This document shows positions 1-9,146 of a stretch of 64,000 nucleotides of DNA, piece after piece (the first letter of the stretch is position 1; each line of letters opens with the position of its first letter). The stretch covers positions 3,526,001-3,590,000 of the forward strand of contig NZ_OX216966.1 of assembly GCF_945605565.1 (NCBI RefSeq), in the 5' to 3' direction. A program made the translations under genes and the position numbers. This DNA is from Paenibacillus dendritiformis (GTDB taxonomy: Bacteria; Bacillota; Bacilli; Paenibacillales; Paenibacillaceae). The notes below the pieces were generated by a model. That model worked only from the letters and a program-made list of their open reading frames with translations, was not told where the DNA came from and searched no databases.

Positions 1-2088
1 GCGGGCGATTATCCGCATGCGCTGTACTACAGCATCTGGCCCTGGTGCGCGCAATTTTTGTGGGACTATTACCGCTACAGCATGGATCGGCAGTTCCTGC
101 AGGAGAAGGCATATCCGCTGTTCAAGCGCATCCTGCGGTTTTTCGAAGGGATTGTGGAGGCGGAGGGCGAGAGCGGAATGTATGGCGTCTTCCCCGACAT
201 CTCGCCGGAGCAGGGGCCGCTGACGCGGAATTCGGTCAGCACGCTGGCGACGGTGAAGCATTTGCTTCGCATCGCTGTTGAAGCCAATAGGCTGCTGGGC
301 GAGGCGGAGGAGGATTACCGCCGCTGGAGCGAGCTGGCGGAGCGGCTTGCCCCTTATCCGACGGGCGAGTCGAAGCGTTACGGCCCCGTGCTGCGCGATT
401 CGGAATGGGCGCCCGCCGACATGCATCTGCGCCATCCCTCGCTGCTGATGCCGATCTATCCGATCGGCGAGCTCAGCAAGCATAGCGCGCCGGAGCTGCG
501 GCAGCTCGCGGAGAACACGCTCCGCTATGCGGAGCATCATACCGAATTCGGCGTGTTCCAGTTCGGGTGGCTCTCCTGCGCGGCCTCGCGGCTGGGCAAG
601 GGGAACGCCGCGCTGCGGCTGCTCTACGAGCAGGGCATCGATCTGTCGCTGCGGAGCAATGGCTTGTTCGCGGAGGAGACGGAGCGGTGGATGAACTACT
701 GCAACATTACGAATGAACCGCTCTATCATCCCCATATGATGGAGGCTTCCGGGGAGGTCGTCGCCGCCATTAATGAAATGCTGCTGCAAAGCTGGTCCGG
801 CGCCATCGAGGTGTTCCCCGCCATCCCGTCAGGAGAGCCGGAGCCAGAACGTATGGCCGGTCTGTACGCGCATGAGGTCGGCCATAAGGTTCGCCCTTAC
901 GCCAAGTGGGACGAGTGCAGCTTCCGCAATCTGCTGGCGGCGGGCGCGTTCGAGGTTAGCGCCGCCCTGAGAGAAGGCCGCACGGCCTGGGTCAGGCTGA
1001 AGAGCAAGGCGGGCCAGCGGGCCGTGTTGGTCCATCCGTTCGGCCCGGAGGTGGAAGCGGCCGTGGCGCGGCTGGACGAATCCGGGTGGAGCCCGATCCC
1101 GCATCATCGGGAGCAGGGGCGGCTCGTCTTCGATACGGAGGCAGGCGGAGAGTACGCCGTGTATCCGGCGGCGATTGCGGTTGATGGTCTCTCGCTGCTT
1201 CTGTGCGGGGAGGCGGGAGCCGAGGCTAGGGCCGCAGGGGCGGCAGCGGGACAGTGGGATGAGCCAGGCCAGTCCGATAATCCTGGTGAGGCCGCTCTGT
1301 CTAGTGATGCGGGGCGGACCGGTGAGGTGGGGCAGTTCGGTGAAGCGGGACAGTATGGTCAGGCAGGGCAATCCAGTAAGGCGGAACAGTCCGGCGAGGT
1401 GGGAGAAGTCGATGTGCCAGTTCAAGCTAGTATGTCTGGTCCGGATCGTGCTTCCCCGCGCGTCCGCGAGGCGCATACGGGCCGGCGGGTTTTTCTCGGG
1501 AAGGATCGGGACACGCGGCATTATCAGTTGCTGGATCATTTCACCTTCGATTATTATACGGGCAATTATCGGGAATCGCGCCTCGCCGCCTACCGGATCG
1601 ATTGCGGCCCGGGGAAGCGAGCCAAGCATTACGGTAAGGCCTTGCCGAGGCAGGTGCATATGGACGGCATCGTCGGCCAGGCGTTCCGCCCGTTAACGCC
1701 GCAGATGTCGTTCACGCCGTATGCGGGCATCGGCTGGGCGGCTGCCGGGGAGCTGATCGCGGAGGACCGCGGGGGGCCGGATGAGCTGCGGCGGGATTTT
1801 ATCGGCGGGACGGAGGAGGCGACGCTCTTGATCGAGCTGCCGCGAGGCCGCTACGATCTGCTCTTCGTCTCCGGAGAGAGCGCCCTCCCTTCGTATACGA
1901 TCGTCGAGATCGAAGGGCAGAGCGTCTGGAAGCCGGAACGGCCGCTGCGGGCGGGAGAATTCGCGACGGATATTGTGCCGATCGCGCAGAGACGGGACGG
2001 CTACGCGGCGATCCGGTTCCGCTCCGGTGAAGGCTTGCCCTGGCGGGTGAATGTGCTGATTGTGAACAAGAACTATCCGTATTTGTGA
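1..2088 (+). CDS. GH95-like glycoside hydrolase, 3' part (5' end outside window)
   Basis: The frame is open from base 1, so the gene starts upstream; 695 codons are visible. The first ~280 residues look like the (alpha/alpha)6 barrel of GH95-type glycosidases: a DMHLRHPS...YPIGEL stretch resembles the family's GHRHLSHLYPLYPG region, and NEMLLQSWSGAIEVFPAIPS resembles its AEMLLQSH.GEIHLLPALP end. Where typical GH95 enzymes have an FQIDGN-like segment, this protein reads HPHMMEA, so the catalytic set may differ. A 6-residue repeat linker (about window residues 405-475) separates the barrel from a C-terminal domain of ~200 residues that I do not recognise. Activity on fucosyl or related glycans is inference only. 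A strong terminator lies about 320 bp downstream. Confidence 0.6.
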   Translation, partial: AGDYPHALYYSIWPWCAQFLWDYYRYSMDRQFLQEKAYPLFKRILRFFEGIVEAEGESGMYGVFPDISPEQGPLTRNSVSTLATVKHLLRIAVEANRLLGEAEEDYRRWSELAERLAPYPTGESKRYGPVLRDSEWAPADMHLRHPSLLMPIYPIGELSKHSAPELRQLAENTLRYAEHHTEFGVFQFGWLSCAASRLGKGNAALRLLYEQGIDLSLRSNGLFAEETERWMNYCNITNEPLYHPHMMEASGEVVAAINEMLLQSWSGAIEVFPAIPSGEPEPERMAGLYAHEVGHKVRPYAKWDECSFRNLLAAGAFEVSAALREGRTAWVRLKSKAGQRAVLVHPFGPEVEAAVARLDESGWSPIPHHREQGRLVFDTEAGGEYAVYPAAIAVDGLSLLLCGEAGAEARAAGAAAGQWDEPGQSDNPGEAALSSDAGRTGEVGQFGEAGQYGQAGQSSKAEQSGEVGEVDVPVQASMSGPDRASPRVREAHTGRRVFLGKDRDTRHYQLLDHFTFDYYTGNYRESRLAAYRIDCGPGKRAKHYGKALPRQVHMDGIVGQAFRPLTPQMSFTPYAGIGWAAAGELIAEDRGGPDELRRDFIGGTEEATLLIELPRGRYDLLFVSGESALPSYTIVEIEGQSVWKPERPLRAGEFATDIVPIAQRRDGYAAIRFRSGEGLPWRVNVLIVNKNYPYL
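1330..1401 (+). repeat. In-frame 18-bp tandem repeat in the glycosidase linker
   Basis: Four degenerate 18-bp units encode GQFGEA, GQYGQA, GQSSKA and EQSGEV. Weaker related units extend upstream to about 1240 (GQWDEP, GQSDNP). They form a flexible Gly/Gln/Glu linker between the catalytic region and the C-terminal domain. Copy number could change by slippage without breaking the frame. Confidence 0.7.
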
Positions 2089-2406
2089 GATCTAGATTTT
2101 CAAAGAGTAGGCCGATGCTAGCGAATGTCGCAATCTGTGCGGTCGTGCTGAAGTTAATCCGAGTAAATTCGTAGATCAGCCATGTCTGATGCCGGTTAGC
2201 GGGCATTGCGGCGGATTGTAACTCGCTGCTGCGGCGGGGGCGCGGAAGCTTAATGCGCGTGTGCTGGGTTTGAGCAGTAGTATGAGTCGTGCTGAGTCTG
2301 GAACAACTAGTGTGGGGATGGTGCTTCTGCGTAAGTAGTATGGTTGCATGACACATCAGGGCCAGTAATATAGTAAGTGCTGCGTTTGCAACAGTAGTTT
2401 CTTTAG
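2089..2406. other. Intergenic, no gene seen
   Basis: GC-rich spacer between the glycosidase stop and its likely terminator. No frame with family-like residues or a good ribosome binding site is visible on either strand. Confidence 0.5.
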
Positions 2407-2433
2407 ACCAGGGGCGATGGCCCCTGGTTTTTT
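2407..2433 (+). terminator. Rho-independent terminator
   Basis: Perfect 9-bp stem ACCAGGGGC / GCCCCTGGT with a GATG loop, followed by a T run. It probably ends the glycosidase transcript. Confidence 0.85.
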
Positions 2434-2439
2434 TGGATT

Positions 2440-2690
2440 TTCCAATGATGAAAGGGGAGCGGCGACTTGGAATCCTGCGAAACTACAGTATTTTGAGCAT
2501 TTGGCCGGTCGAATCGGGAGAATTCCTGCATGGGCGCATCATTTTGTCCGATTCGCCTCTAGTCCAAGCGATAACGGGCGAAATTGCTGCTTTTTTGCAG
2601 GATTCACTCGCCCGAATAGCGGGGGCTATGAGAATAATGTATTTTTGCAGCATTGCAGCGATAGCGATGCACACTCTTAGTTAGAACTTG
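2440..2690. repeat. Interspersed non-coding repeat, copy A
   Basis: Contains CTGCGAAACTACAGTATTT, GAGAATTCCTGCA, a TTTTTGCAGGATT segment and TTTTTGCAGCATTGCAGC. The same words in the same order recur at about 13330-13520, and a short piece (AAATTCCTGCAAAG) at about 4290. Small frames here have no recognisable protein, so I treat it as a dispersed intergenic repeat family. Confidence 0.5.
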
Positions 2691-2807
2691 GTTAGAGCAC
2701 CTATCCATATAATCCAAATATACGAAAAGAAAAAGATACATAGGTGAAAAATTGAAATCGAGTTGATTCCTAAAAATATGAAAACTACTAAATCATGGTT
2801 CACGGGT

Positions 2808-3665
2808 TTAACCAACTGATAATCCGTTAATAAAACAATAAACAATTTCTTCTTCTAACTGACTTAATTTACGATTTAGTTGAGTAGATAGCTCATTAAC
2901 CAAATTCAAGTGGTTTCTTTGATGTTTTTCTGTTAAATTACAAATTAACTTCAATAACCTTGAATAACCCATAAAATCATCTTTAGATAATGGAGGTTCA
3001 TGCGAAAGCACATAGATTTCGGCATCAAACATTTCAATATTTTCTAAGAGTTGTCTAACATTATCAATCTTATATTGTGGTTGTTGTGTGTAAATACTTG
3101 GATACAAGCAGTCCCCTAAGAAAAGTACTTTTTCTTCCTCTACAAAAATGAGTGAGGAGTCATCAGAATGATCTCCGCCTACATGTTTGACTACACACCG
3201 AATACCACCTAAATCAATCTCGATTTTTTCCTTAAAAGTAACGTTGGGTAAAGTAATGGTAATATTTCTGTCTACTCCAAATTCTTTTTTTATCATTTCT
3301 GAACAAAACTGATTCTCTAAGCCTTTTTCTACACGATTATCTAAAGCTTCGTCTGACCAATCATATTCCATAATTTTTTCAAGATGCATTTTTGTGTTTT
3401 CATGTGCTATGGTTAACATATTCATCTGATTCGTTCCAAAGCAATGATCCCAATGCCAATGTGTTAATACTACAGAATGATAATTAGTAATTTGACATTG
3501 ATCTAGTTCACCAAGAAATAACTTGGCATGTTCATCAGAATTTCCTGCATCTACAATTAAAGTTTGGTGAATCCCACATATGGCAGACAGTATTGGCCGA
3601 TCTGTTTCAAGATCATGCGGTAAATAATGTATACGATTAGTTAGTTGCTTCAAATTTTTCTCCAT
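2808..3665 (-). CDS. MBL-fold metallo-hydrolase
   Basis: Metallo-beta-lactamase-fold protein of 285 residues from the chosen ATG. The metal site is visible: HWHWDH, a downstream His in GGDHSDDS, Asp in LGDCLY, and a late His in SHEPP. The fold hydrolyses thioesters, lactones or other esters; the substrate cannot be read here. The start at 3665 has AAGGGAG upstream; an upstream in-frame start would overlap the MarR gene. It lies 4 bp downstream of that gene and is co-transcribed, so the MarR protein probably senses a compound this enzyme handles. The AT-rich composition contrasts with both flanks and suggests transfer. Confidence 0.8.
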   Translation of the reverse strand: MEKNLKQLTNRIHYLPHDLETDRPILSAICGIHQTLIVDAGNSDEHAKLFLGELDQCQITNYHSVVLTHWHWDHCFGTNQMNMLTIAHENTKMHLEKIMEYDWSDEALDNRVEKGLENQFCSEMIKKEFGVDRNITITLPNVTFKEKIEIDLGGIRCVVKHVGGDHSDDSSLIFVEEEKVLFLGDCLYPSIYTQQPQYKIDNVRQLLENIEMFDAEIYVLSHEPPLSKDDFMGYSRLLKLICNLTEKHQRNHLNLVNELSTQLNRKLSQLEEEIVYCFINGLSVG

Positions 3666-3669
3666 TATC

Positions 3670-4119
3670 TTAACTCCCTTTGTTTTCTTTAGTTCCGACA
3701 ATCTTATTTAATGTATCAAGAACATTTTTTAACTCTGTTAAGCTTACTTTCGAGTAATATTTTTCCACAAGAATGTCGTCAATTTTTTTAAGAAGCTGAT
3801 GAAACTCTTGCCCCCTATCCCCAAGATAAATAAAGTTCTCTCTACGGTTTATTGAATTCTCTTGACGATATATCATTTTCATTTCTTCAAGCTTTGAAAT
3901 TACTTGGCTAACCGCACTTTTTGAAATATCAAAATGATTTGCAATATCTTTCGCAATTACCGGCTCATTACGAATGATATAAAACATGATAAGTTCTTGT
4001 TGAGGAGTTAAGTGAAAGTTGTCTAATTCCCCAACCTCTTTGGTTTCTTGTAAAACTAACAACTTGAACTGCTCAAATTTTTGATTAATTTTGTCTATAA
4101 TTATTGAATAATCATGCAC
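3670..4119 (-). CDS. MarR-family transcriptional regulator
   Basis: 149 residues with a winged helix-turn-helix: LTPQQELIMFYII, then a recognition helix in ISKSAVSQVISKLEE and the wing near NRRENFIYL. First gene of a two-gene operon with the metallo-hydrolase. The palindrome TAGTTAAGT-N7-ACTTAACTA just upstream (4154-4178) is a likely autoregulatory operator. The ligand is unknown. Confidence 0.85.
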   Translation of the reverse strand: MHDYSIIIDKINQKFEQFKLLVLQETKEVGELDNFHLTPQQELIMFYIIRNEPVIAKDIANHFDISKSAVSQVISKLEEMKMIYRQENSINRRENFIYLGDRGQEFHQLLKKIDDILVEKYYSKVSLTELKNVLDTLNKIVGTKENKGS

Positions 4120-4153
4120 AGATTTATCATCCCTGATTCATTTTATAGGTTTA

Positions 4154-4178
4154 TAGTTAAGTTAAGTTTACTTAACTA
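4154..4178. promoter_or_regulatory. Probable MarR operator
   Basis: Inverted repeat TAGTTAAGT / ACTTAACTA with a 7-bp centre, about 35 bp upstream of the minus-strand MarR start. Size and symmetry fit a MarR dimer; function is inferred from position. Confidence 0.55.
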
Positions 4179-4326
4179 TTATATATTTGTCAATTTTGCA
4201 AATCGATCATAAGCAAAATCTTTACCCGCGAAACGGGCGGGGAACAGCATTGCCAAGCAGGAAGATGGGACGTGGCAGTTGCGGAAATCGAGAAATTCCT
4301 GCAAAGATAAGCGGGAAGTGATCAAG

Positions 4327-4362
4327 ACCTCCAGTTCCACACGGTGGACGGGAGGTTTTTTT
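4327..4362 (+). terminator. Rho-independent terminator
   Basis: ACCTCC / GGAGGT stem with an inner CCAC / GTGG pairing, followed by a T run on the plus strand. No intact plus-strand gene precedes it; the 4200-4326 stretch contains only a piece of the interspersed repeat. Confidence 0.7.
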
Positions 4363-4421
4363 GTTTTGCCTCATCCATTGCTTTGTTCTGAAAAAGGTGA
4401 TACACTTTCGTTAAACGATGA

Positions 4422-4438
4422 TTTAAACACTGTTTAAA
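4422..4438. promoter_or_regulatory. Probable TetR operator
   Basis: Perfect 17-bp palindrome TTTAAACA-C-TGTTTAAA upstream of the TetR gene, well placed for autorepression. Confidence 0.6.
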
Positions 4439-4549
4439 AGAATGTTTTCCTCCATTTTTAAAAGGGTGTTTTGCTTCAATTCAGCGCGACCCGGCGCGGA
4501 TGGGGAAAGACGAATGATCTTACAACAATTCAGGATTAGGAGGGGTTCA

Positions 4550-5164
4550 ATGACACCGCCAGACCAGAGCAATGATACCAAGGAGAAGATTTTGCAGACG
4601 ACGTTGGATGTTATCGAACGGGAAGGATTCGACAGCGTGACGATTCGCAAGATCGCGTCCCGTTCCGGCACGAACATCGCGCTTGTCAATTATTATTTTG
4701 GTTCCAAGGATAAGCTGATCAACGAGGCGATCAAGGGCTTGCTGATCGGCTTCCGCGATACGTTCGATGTGCTGGATGACGTGTCTGTGCCGCCGAAGGA
4801 GCGCTTGAAATTATTTTTGGTCCGCTATGTTCAGGTCATTCAGCAATATCCGGAGCTGGTGCTGCACACGATAGCCGCCGGCTCGGCGATGTTCGCGACC
4901 CAGCATGAGTATGGGGAATTTTTGCGGGCCACCGGATTTCATAAGCTGCAAAAGGTGTTGAGCGAGATGACGGGGGAGGAACGGCCGGACTTGTTAATGA
5001 TGATGATTACGCAAATTTTCGGAGCTATTTTTCTCCCCGCATTAATGAAGCCGCTGCTTGAATCCGGGGCCGGAGTCAAGCAAGCTTCTATCGATCGGCA
5101 AATCGATTTCTTGTTTGAACGCTATTTTCCAGAACATGGAGAAGCAAAGGAGCGAGGAAAATGA
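4550..5164 (+). CDS. TetR/AcrR-family regulator
   Basis: 204 residues. The N-terminal HTH is clear: KILQTTLDVIEREGFDSVTIRKIA, then SRSGTNIALVNYYFGSKDKLI. The rest is a typical helical ligand-binding domain. The ATG at 4550 is preferred over 4442 because GGAGGGG sits just upstream and the family HTH begins about 10 residues in. The stop overlaps the next start (ATGA), so it is translationally coupled to the HXXEE membrane protein. Probably autoregulated through the palindrome at 4422-4438. Confidence 0.88.
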   Translation: MTPPDQSNDTKEKILQTTLDVIEREGFDSVTIRKIASRSGTNIALVNYYFGSKDKLINEAIKGLLIGFRDTFDVLDDVSVPPKERLKLFLVRYVQVIQQYPELVLHTIAAGSAMFATQHEYGEFLRATGFHKLQKVLSEMTGEERPDLLMMMITQIFGAIFLPALMKPLLESGAGVKQASIDRQIDFLFERYFPEHGEAKERGK

Positions 5165-5811
5165 AATTTCTAAGAGATCATTGGCAGGATATGGGGATCG
5201 TTGTCGCTTTCTTCGTATGCATCGGGTTGGTGGTCAATGGAGAGCGGATGCCGGAAATCGAGATCATGTTGTGGCTCAGCTTTGTGGCGATATTAGTGCA
5301 TCAATTCGAAGAATATCGGTGGCCGGGTTATTTCGGAGGGCTGTTTAACGGCGTCATTTTTCGAAGCGAGCATCCGGAGCGCTTCCCGCTGAATACGCAA
5401 TCTGCCATGATTATCAACCTCGGCATCGCTTATCTGTTTTATCTTCTTCCCGTCTTTGTACCGCATCTTATCTGGCTTGGTCTTGCTCCCGTCTTCATGG
5501 GCTTTTTCCAATTTATATGGCATGGCATCTTTGCCAACATCAAAGCCAAAACGATCTACAATCCCGGCTTGGGCGCCGTCCTGCTGCTTCATTTTCCGAT
5601 CGGCGGCTGGTATATCTATCATATCGTGACCCACAATCTGGCAAGCGCATGGGACTGGGTATTGGGCACGGTTTATTTTGTGATTGCCGTCTATATTTTC
5701 ATCATCAAGGGGAATATGTGGCTGAAGGACGAACACTCGCCGTATGCGTTTACTCCGAAGCAGCTAGGCCCTTACAACTTGTCCGCAAACACGAAAAACG
5801 TAACGCGGTGA
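5161..5811 (+). CDS. HXXEE-domain membrane protein
   Basis: 216 residues with about six hydrophobic segments. It carries the HQFEEY signature (His-x-x-Glu-Glu) that names the HXXEE family near residue 46, and another conserved His in FIWHGIF. The family is thought to be a membrane enzyme with a buried His/Glu site, but no reaction is established. It overlaps the TetR gene by 4 bp, so it is probably the regulator's main target. Confidence 0.8.
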   Translation: MKFLRDHWQDMGIVVAFFVCIGLVVNGERMPEIEIMLWLSFVAILVHQFEEYRWPGYFGGLFNGVIFRSEHPERFPLNTQSAMIINLGIAYLFYLLPVFVPHLIWLGLAPVFMGFFQFIWHGIFANIKAKTIYNPGLGAVLLLHFPIGGWYIYHIVTHNLASAWDWVLGTVYFVIAVYIFIIKGNMWLKDEHSPYAFTPKQLGPYNLSANTKNVTR

Positions 5812-5910
5812 TCGGGGCTCGCGATTGTTCGCTGCGGATGCCTGCATGACAAGGTCCATCTACTTCAGCCGTTCCATAATTGACGCGGCGTTGATACCTG
5901 TGAGATTTTT

Positions 5911-7098
5911 TTACTTAAATAAGTTAAGCGTTGTAATGATGATCGGCATAGCGAACACATCAATCAGAAAGGCGCCGACAATCGGAACGATCAGATACGC
6001 TTTGCGGGAAGGGCCGAAGCGCTCCGTTACCGCAGCCATATTGGCCATCGCATTGGGCGTGGCGCCGAGGCCGTGGCCCGTGAAGCCTGCAACCATTACG
6101 GCGGCGTCATAGTTTTTGCCCAGCAACCGGAACAAAATGAAAATACCGAACAGGACGATAAATACGACCTGGACCAGTACGATAACGAGGATCGGAAGCG
6201 CCAGATCGGCTACTTCCCACAGCTTGATGCTCATGAGCGCCATGGACAGGAAAATGCCAAGCGTGACGTCGCTAATGAGGTTGATGCTTTTCATATCGAT
6301 GGCTTGTGGCTTGAATTTATCCACGATGTTGCGGACGATGACGGCGACGAACATGGCTCCGACATAGCCGGGCAGGACGAAGCCGGTTGCCGATGAGAAC
6401 AGATCTCCCAAATAGGTCCCTAGCGCCATGCAGAAGGTAATGAGCAAGACTTGAATGAAGAAAGTATGAGTCGTAATCGGCTGTGCGTGTTCTTTTACGT
6501 CCACAGCGTCCTCAGCGGATTCGGCCGGTTTTAGGTTGTATTTGCCAAGCAGATACTTTACCGTAGGGCCCCCGACCAATCCGCCGGCGATAAGACCGAA
6601 CGTGGCGGCCGCAATCCCGATGGACAGCGCGGACGGGATTCCCAGCTCTTCAATCGTTTGTCCAAATGCGCTTGCGGCTCCATGTCCGCCTTCCATGGAC
6701 ACGGCTCCGGCCATCATCCCGATCAGGGGATGGATGCCGAATAGGGAAGCGAGGGAGACGCCGATGACGTTTTGCGCCAGAGCGAGGAAGCCGCAGGCAA
6801 GCCAGTAGATGACGAGCAGCTTGCCGCCCAGTTTGATAAGCTGGAAGCTGGCGCCCAGGCCTACCGTGGTGAAGAACGTGAGCATGAACAGGCTTTGGAG
6901 CGAGGTGTCTAATGTAATAGTAAGCAGGCCCGTCGTCTTCAGAATCGTAGCGATAATGGCGAACAGCAGTCCACCGACCACGGGGGCCGGAATACAAAAT
7001 CTTTGCAGCACGCCTGTCTTTTTGACAAGGAATGTCCCCAGTACGAGCAGCGCGACGGCCAAAAATATCGTGTTCACTTGATTAAGTGCCAGTGTCAT
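5911..7098 (-). CDS. gltS: Sodium/glutamate symporter
   Basis: 395 residues, highly hydrophobic, with the GltS pattern: N-terminal membrane segments, CIPAPVVGGLLFAI, a re-entrant-type GGHGAASAFG motif, and the C-terminal counterpart FTGHGLGATPNAMANM. The two inverted halves with GGHG and GHGLG motifs are diagnostic. The start overlaps the end of hutG by 17 bp, implying coupled translation. Since HutG releases glutamate, the transporter may export or balance glutamate or a related amino acid, though family members import L-glutamate with sodium. Confidence 0.9.
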   Translation of the reverse strand: MTLALNQVNTIFLAVALLVLGTFLVKKTGVLQRFCIPAPVVGGLLFAIIATILKTTGLLTITLDTSLQSLFMLTFFTTVGLGASFQLIKLGGKLLVIYWLACGFLALAQNVIGVSLASLFGIHPLIGMMAGAVSMEGGHGAASAFGQTIEELGIPSALSIGIAAATFGLIAGGLVGGPTVKYLLGKYNLKPAESAEDAVDVKEHAQPITTHTFFIQVLLITFCMALGTYLGDLFSSATGFVLPGYVGAMFVAVIVRNIVDKFKPQAIDMKSINLISDVTLGIFLSMALMSIKLWEVADLALPILVIVLVQVVFIVLFGIFILFRLLGKNYDAAVMVAGFTGHGLGATPNAMANMAAVTERFGPSRKAYLIVPIVGAFLIDVFAMPIIITTLNLFK

Positions 7099-8077
7099 CG
7101 TTGTCCCTCCCTAAAATGGTCATAATGGCTTCATTCGTCAAGTAAGCACCTAACTTTACGGTTCTTCCCTGTTCATCTACGGCCGGATTCACTTCGCAAA
7201 TGTCAAAAGAAAGCGCTTTCGAATGTGATGCTGCCGTACGGATAAGGCTGCGGACGATCATCGGATTCAACCCGAAAGGGGACGGGGCGCTGACTCCCGG
7301 CGCGAATGCCGCATTGATCACATCGGTGCACAGGGTAAGCATCACATAATCATGCTGGTCGATAAATTCATGCAAGGCGGATGTAATCTCATCCATCAAT
7401 CCTTCCTGCATCTCTTCTTCCAAAATATAGCCCGCACCAAGCTCGTCCGCCTTGTCGAACAGCTCCTGCGTATTGCCAAAGCGCTGAATGCCGAGCACAA
7501 AATAATGGCTGTTGTGGTCCTGCTCCAATATTTGCCGGAACATCGTTCCCGAGGATGGCTGCCGGTCGTAATCGCGCAAATCGAAATGGGCGTCAATGTT
7601 GATGATGCCAAGCGAAGCGTCTGCGCCGATATGTTGGCGGACCCCTAAATAATGCCCATACAAGGTCTCATGGCCTCCGCCTAATATAATGGGAGTGGCC
7701 GATGCAGACAGGATGCGGGAGACCGCCTGGCCCAATGCTTCCTGGGCTTCTTCCAGCCGTTCGCCGATGCAGCTTATATTGCCGGCATCGACCAGGCGAT
7801 GTCCTTCCTCGGCTCTCCAGGGGATGCTTGCGAGCGCTCGCCTAATCGCATTCGGAGCTTGGGCTGCGCCAACTCGGCCTTGATTCCGCCGCACGCCTTC
7901 CTCGCATTCAAACCCGATGATGGCGCAAGTCTTGGCACAGGCAGCAGAGGCAGCCTGCCATGTATCCAGATCGATCGGTTCCACGATTTGATGGTAGCGA
8001 AAGCTGCTTCTTCTCTCTGCATGATCCGTCCGTCCGGTCCACACATCAGATCCAACCTTGTTTTGCAATTTTCCCAT
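7082..8077 (-). CDS. hutG: Formimidoylglutamase (arginase/ureohydrolase family)
   Basis: 331 residues. Converts N-formimino-L-glutamate to glutamate and formamide, the last step of one histidine-degradation route. Manganese-site motifs are present: GGGHET, then NIDAHFDLR. The region where arginases have SxDxD reads LCTDVINAAF, so the first Asp is not conserved while the second is; the following APGVSAPSPFG is HutG-like. The ATG at 8077 is only 0-1 nt from its AGAGAGG; the in-frame TTG at 8068 has better spacing and may be the true start. No other hut genes are in the window. Divergent from a LysR gene. Confidence 0.82.
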   Translation of the reverse strand: MGKLQNKVGSDVWTGRTDHAERRSSFRYHQIVEPIDLDTWQAASAACAKTCAIIGFECEEGVRRNQGRVGAAQAPNAIRRALASIPWRAEEGHRLVDAGNISCIGERLEEAQEALGQAVSRILSASATPIILGGGHETLYGHYLGVRQHIGADASLGIINIDAHFDLRDYDRQPSSGTMFRQILEQDHNSHYFVLGIQRFGNTQELFDKADELGAGYILEEEMQEGLMDEITSALHEFIDQHDYVMLTLCTDVINAAFAPGVSAPSPFGLNPMIVRSLIRTAASHSKALSFDICEVNPAVDEQGRTVKLGAYLTNEAIMTILGRDNDDTGT

Positions 8078-8118
8078 CCTCTCTCTGAGTTCTGATCTGT
8101 ATTCGGTTGTTTGTATTA

Positions 8119-8140
8119 TTATAAGATGACATTCTTATAA
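8119..8140. promoter_or_regulatory. Probable LysR-type binding site
   Basis: Palindrome TTATAAGA-TGACAT-TCTTATAA in the 120-bp gap between divergent hutG and the LysR gene, with the T-N11-A character of LysR-regulator sites. It could control both directions. Confidence 0.6.
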
Positions 8141-8197
8141 TTTAAAATATATAATATTAATAAATTAATAGCCTGGAGCTATAAATTAGAAAGGAAG

Positions 8198-9094
8198 ATG
8201 GCGTTGGACATCAAGCAATTGTTTTATTTCGTGACGGTTGCCGATCAGTTGAGCTACTCCAAAGCGGCACAAAAATTGCATATTTCCCAGCCTTCGTTAA
8301 GCAACGCCATTAAAAATCTGGAGCAGGAGGTCGGTTCGCCCTTGCTGGAACGAAGCACCCGAAAAATAGAGCTGACGGACGCCGGCAAAGTGCTGTATAC
8401 CAAATCGCTCCAGCTTCTGTCCCATATGAATATTTTGAAAAAGGAGATGCAGGAAGTAAGGCTAACCGGGAGCGGGGAGCTGATCATCGGCATGATCGAG
8501 TCGGTGAGGCATTGGGTTCCGAAGGTGATCCGCGAATATCAAGGCCGGTATCCTTCGATGCGAATCAAGCTGATCGAGGTGTTGAGCCGGAAGGCGGTCA
8601 TCGATTCCTTGCGGAAATACCATACCCATCTTATCATTACCAATCAGTGCATTGAGGAGGAGGACATCGAATCGCTTCCTTTATACAAGGAGAAGTTGGT
8701 GCTTGTGCTGCACCGGGCTCACCCTTTGTCCGCGAAGGAATCCATTACTTTTGCCGAGCTGGCCGAAGAGCCTTTTATTATTAGCATGGAGGGGTTCCAG
8801 ACGAGGGAGGATATTTTGGAAGCCTTCGCGCTTGAAGAAGCATCCCCGAACATCCAATTTGAAATTGAACGGTTTGAGACTGCTTTGACCTTAGTAAGAG
8901 AGAATCTGGGGGTGGCTATCATCCCTGAAAATTATCTGGTTGAACCGAAGGATGTGTCCATTGTCCGGAAAACGATGGATTCGCCTGCGCTGGAACGGAC
9001 GGTGTATTTGACGTATATGAAAAACCGGTATTTGGCTCCCGCGGTCCAAAGCTTCCTGGAAGACATTCAACGGAGCTTCGCGGCAGACACATAA
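8198..9094 (+). CDS. LysR-family transcriptional regulator
   Basis: 298 residues, the normal LTTR length. N-terminal HTH: FYFVTVADQLSYSKAAQKLH, then ISQPSLSNAIKNLE. The C-terminal two-lobed effector domain covers about residues 90-295. Start ATG with AAAGGAAG upstream. Divergent from hutG-gltS, so it probably activates that operon in response to a pathway metabolite. Confidence 0.88.
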   Translation: MALDIKQLFYFVTVADQLSYSKAAQKLHISQPSLSNAIKNLEQEVGSPLLERSTRKIELTDAGKVLYTKSLQLLSHMNILKKEMQEVRLTGSGELIIGMIESVRHWVPKVIREYQGRYPSMRIKLIEVLSRKAVIDSLRKYHTHLIITNQCIEEEDIESLPLYKEKLVLVLHRAHPLSAKESITFAELAEEPFIISMEGFQTREDILEAFALEEASPNIQFEIERFETALTLVRENLGVAIIPENYLVEPKDVSIVRKTMDSPALERTVYLTYMKNRYLAPAVQSFLEDIQRSFAADT

Positions 9095-9119
9095 GCCAAC
9101 GTCTGACGGACGTTGGCTT
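9093..9119. terminator. Hairpin between convergent genes
   Basis: AAGCCAACGTC / GACGTTGGCTT, 11-bp perfect stem with a 5-nt loop, between the convergent LysR and PocR-AraC genes. It overlaps the LysR stop codon. No long T tract follows, so it may act as a weak bidirectional terminator. Confidence 0.65.
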
Positions 9120-9146
9120 GCGGCGCTTGCGATGGAGCAGATCTCT

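Noticed and set aside
829..1659. Long minus-strand frame opposite the glycosidase (276 codons)
   Set aside because: Codons mirror a GC-rich gene on the plus strand, composition is Arg/Leu-rich with no family character or RBS.
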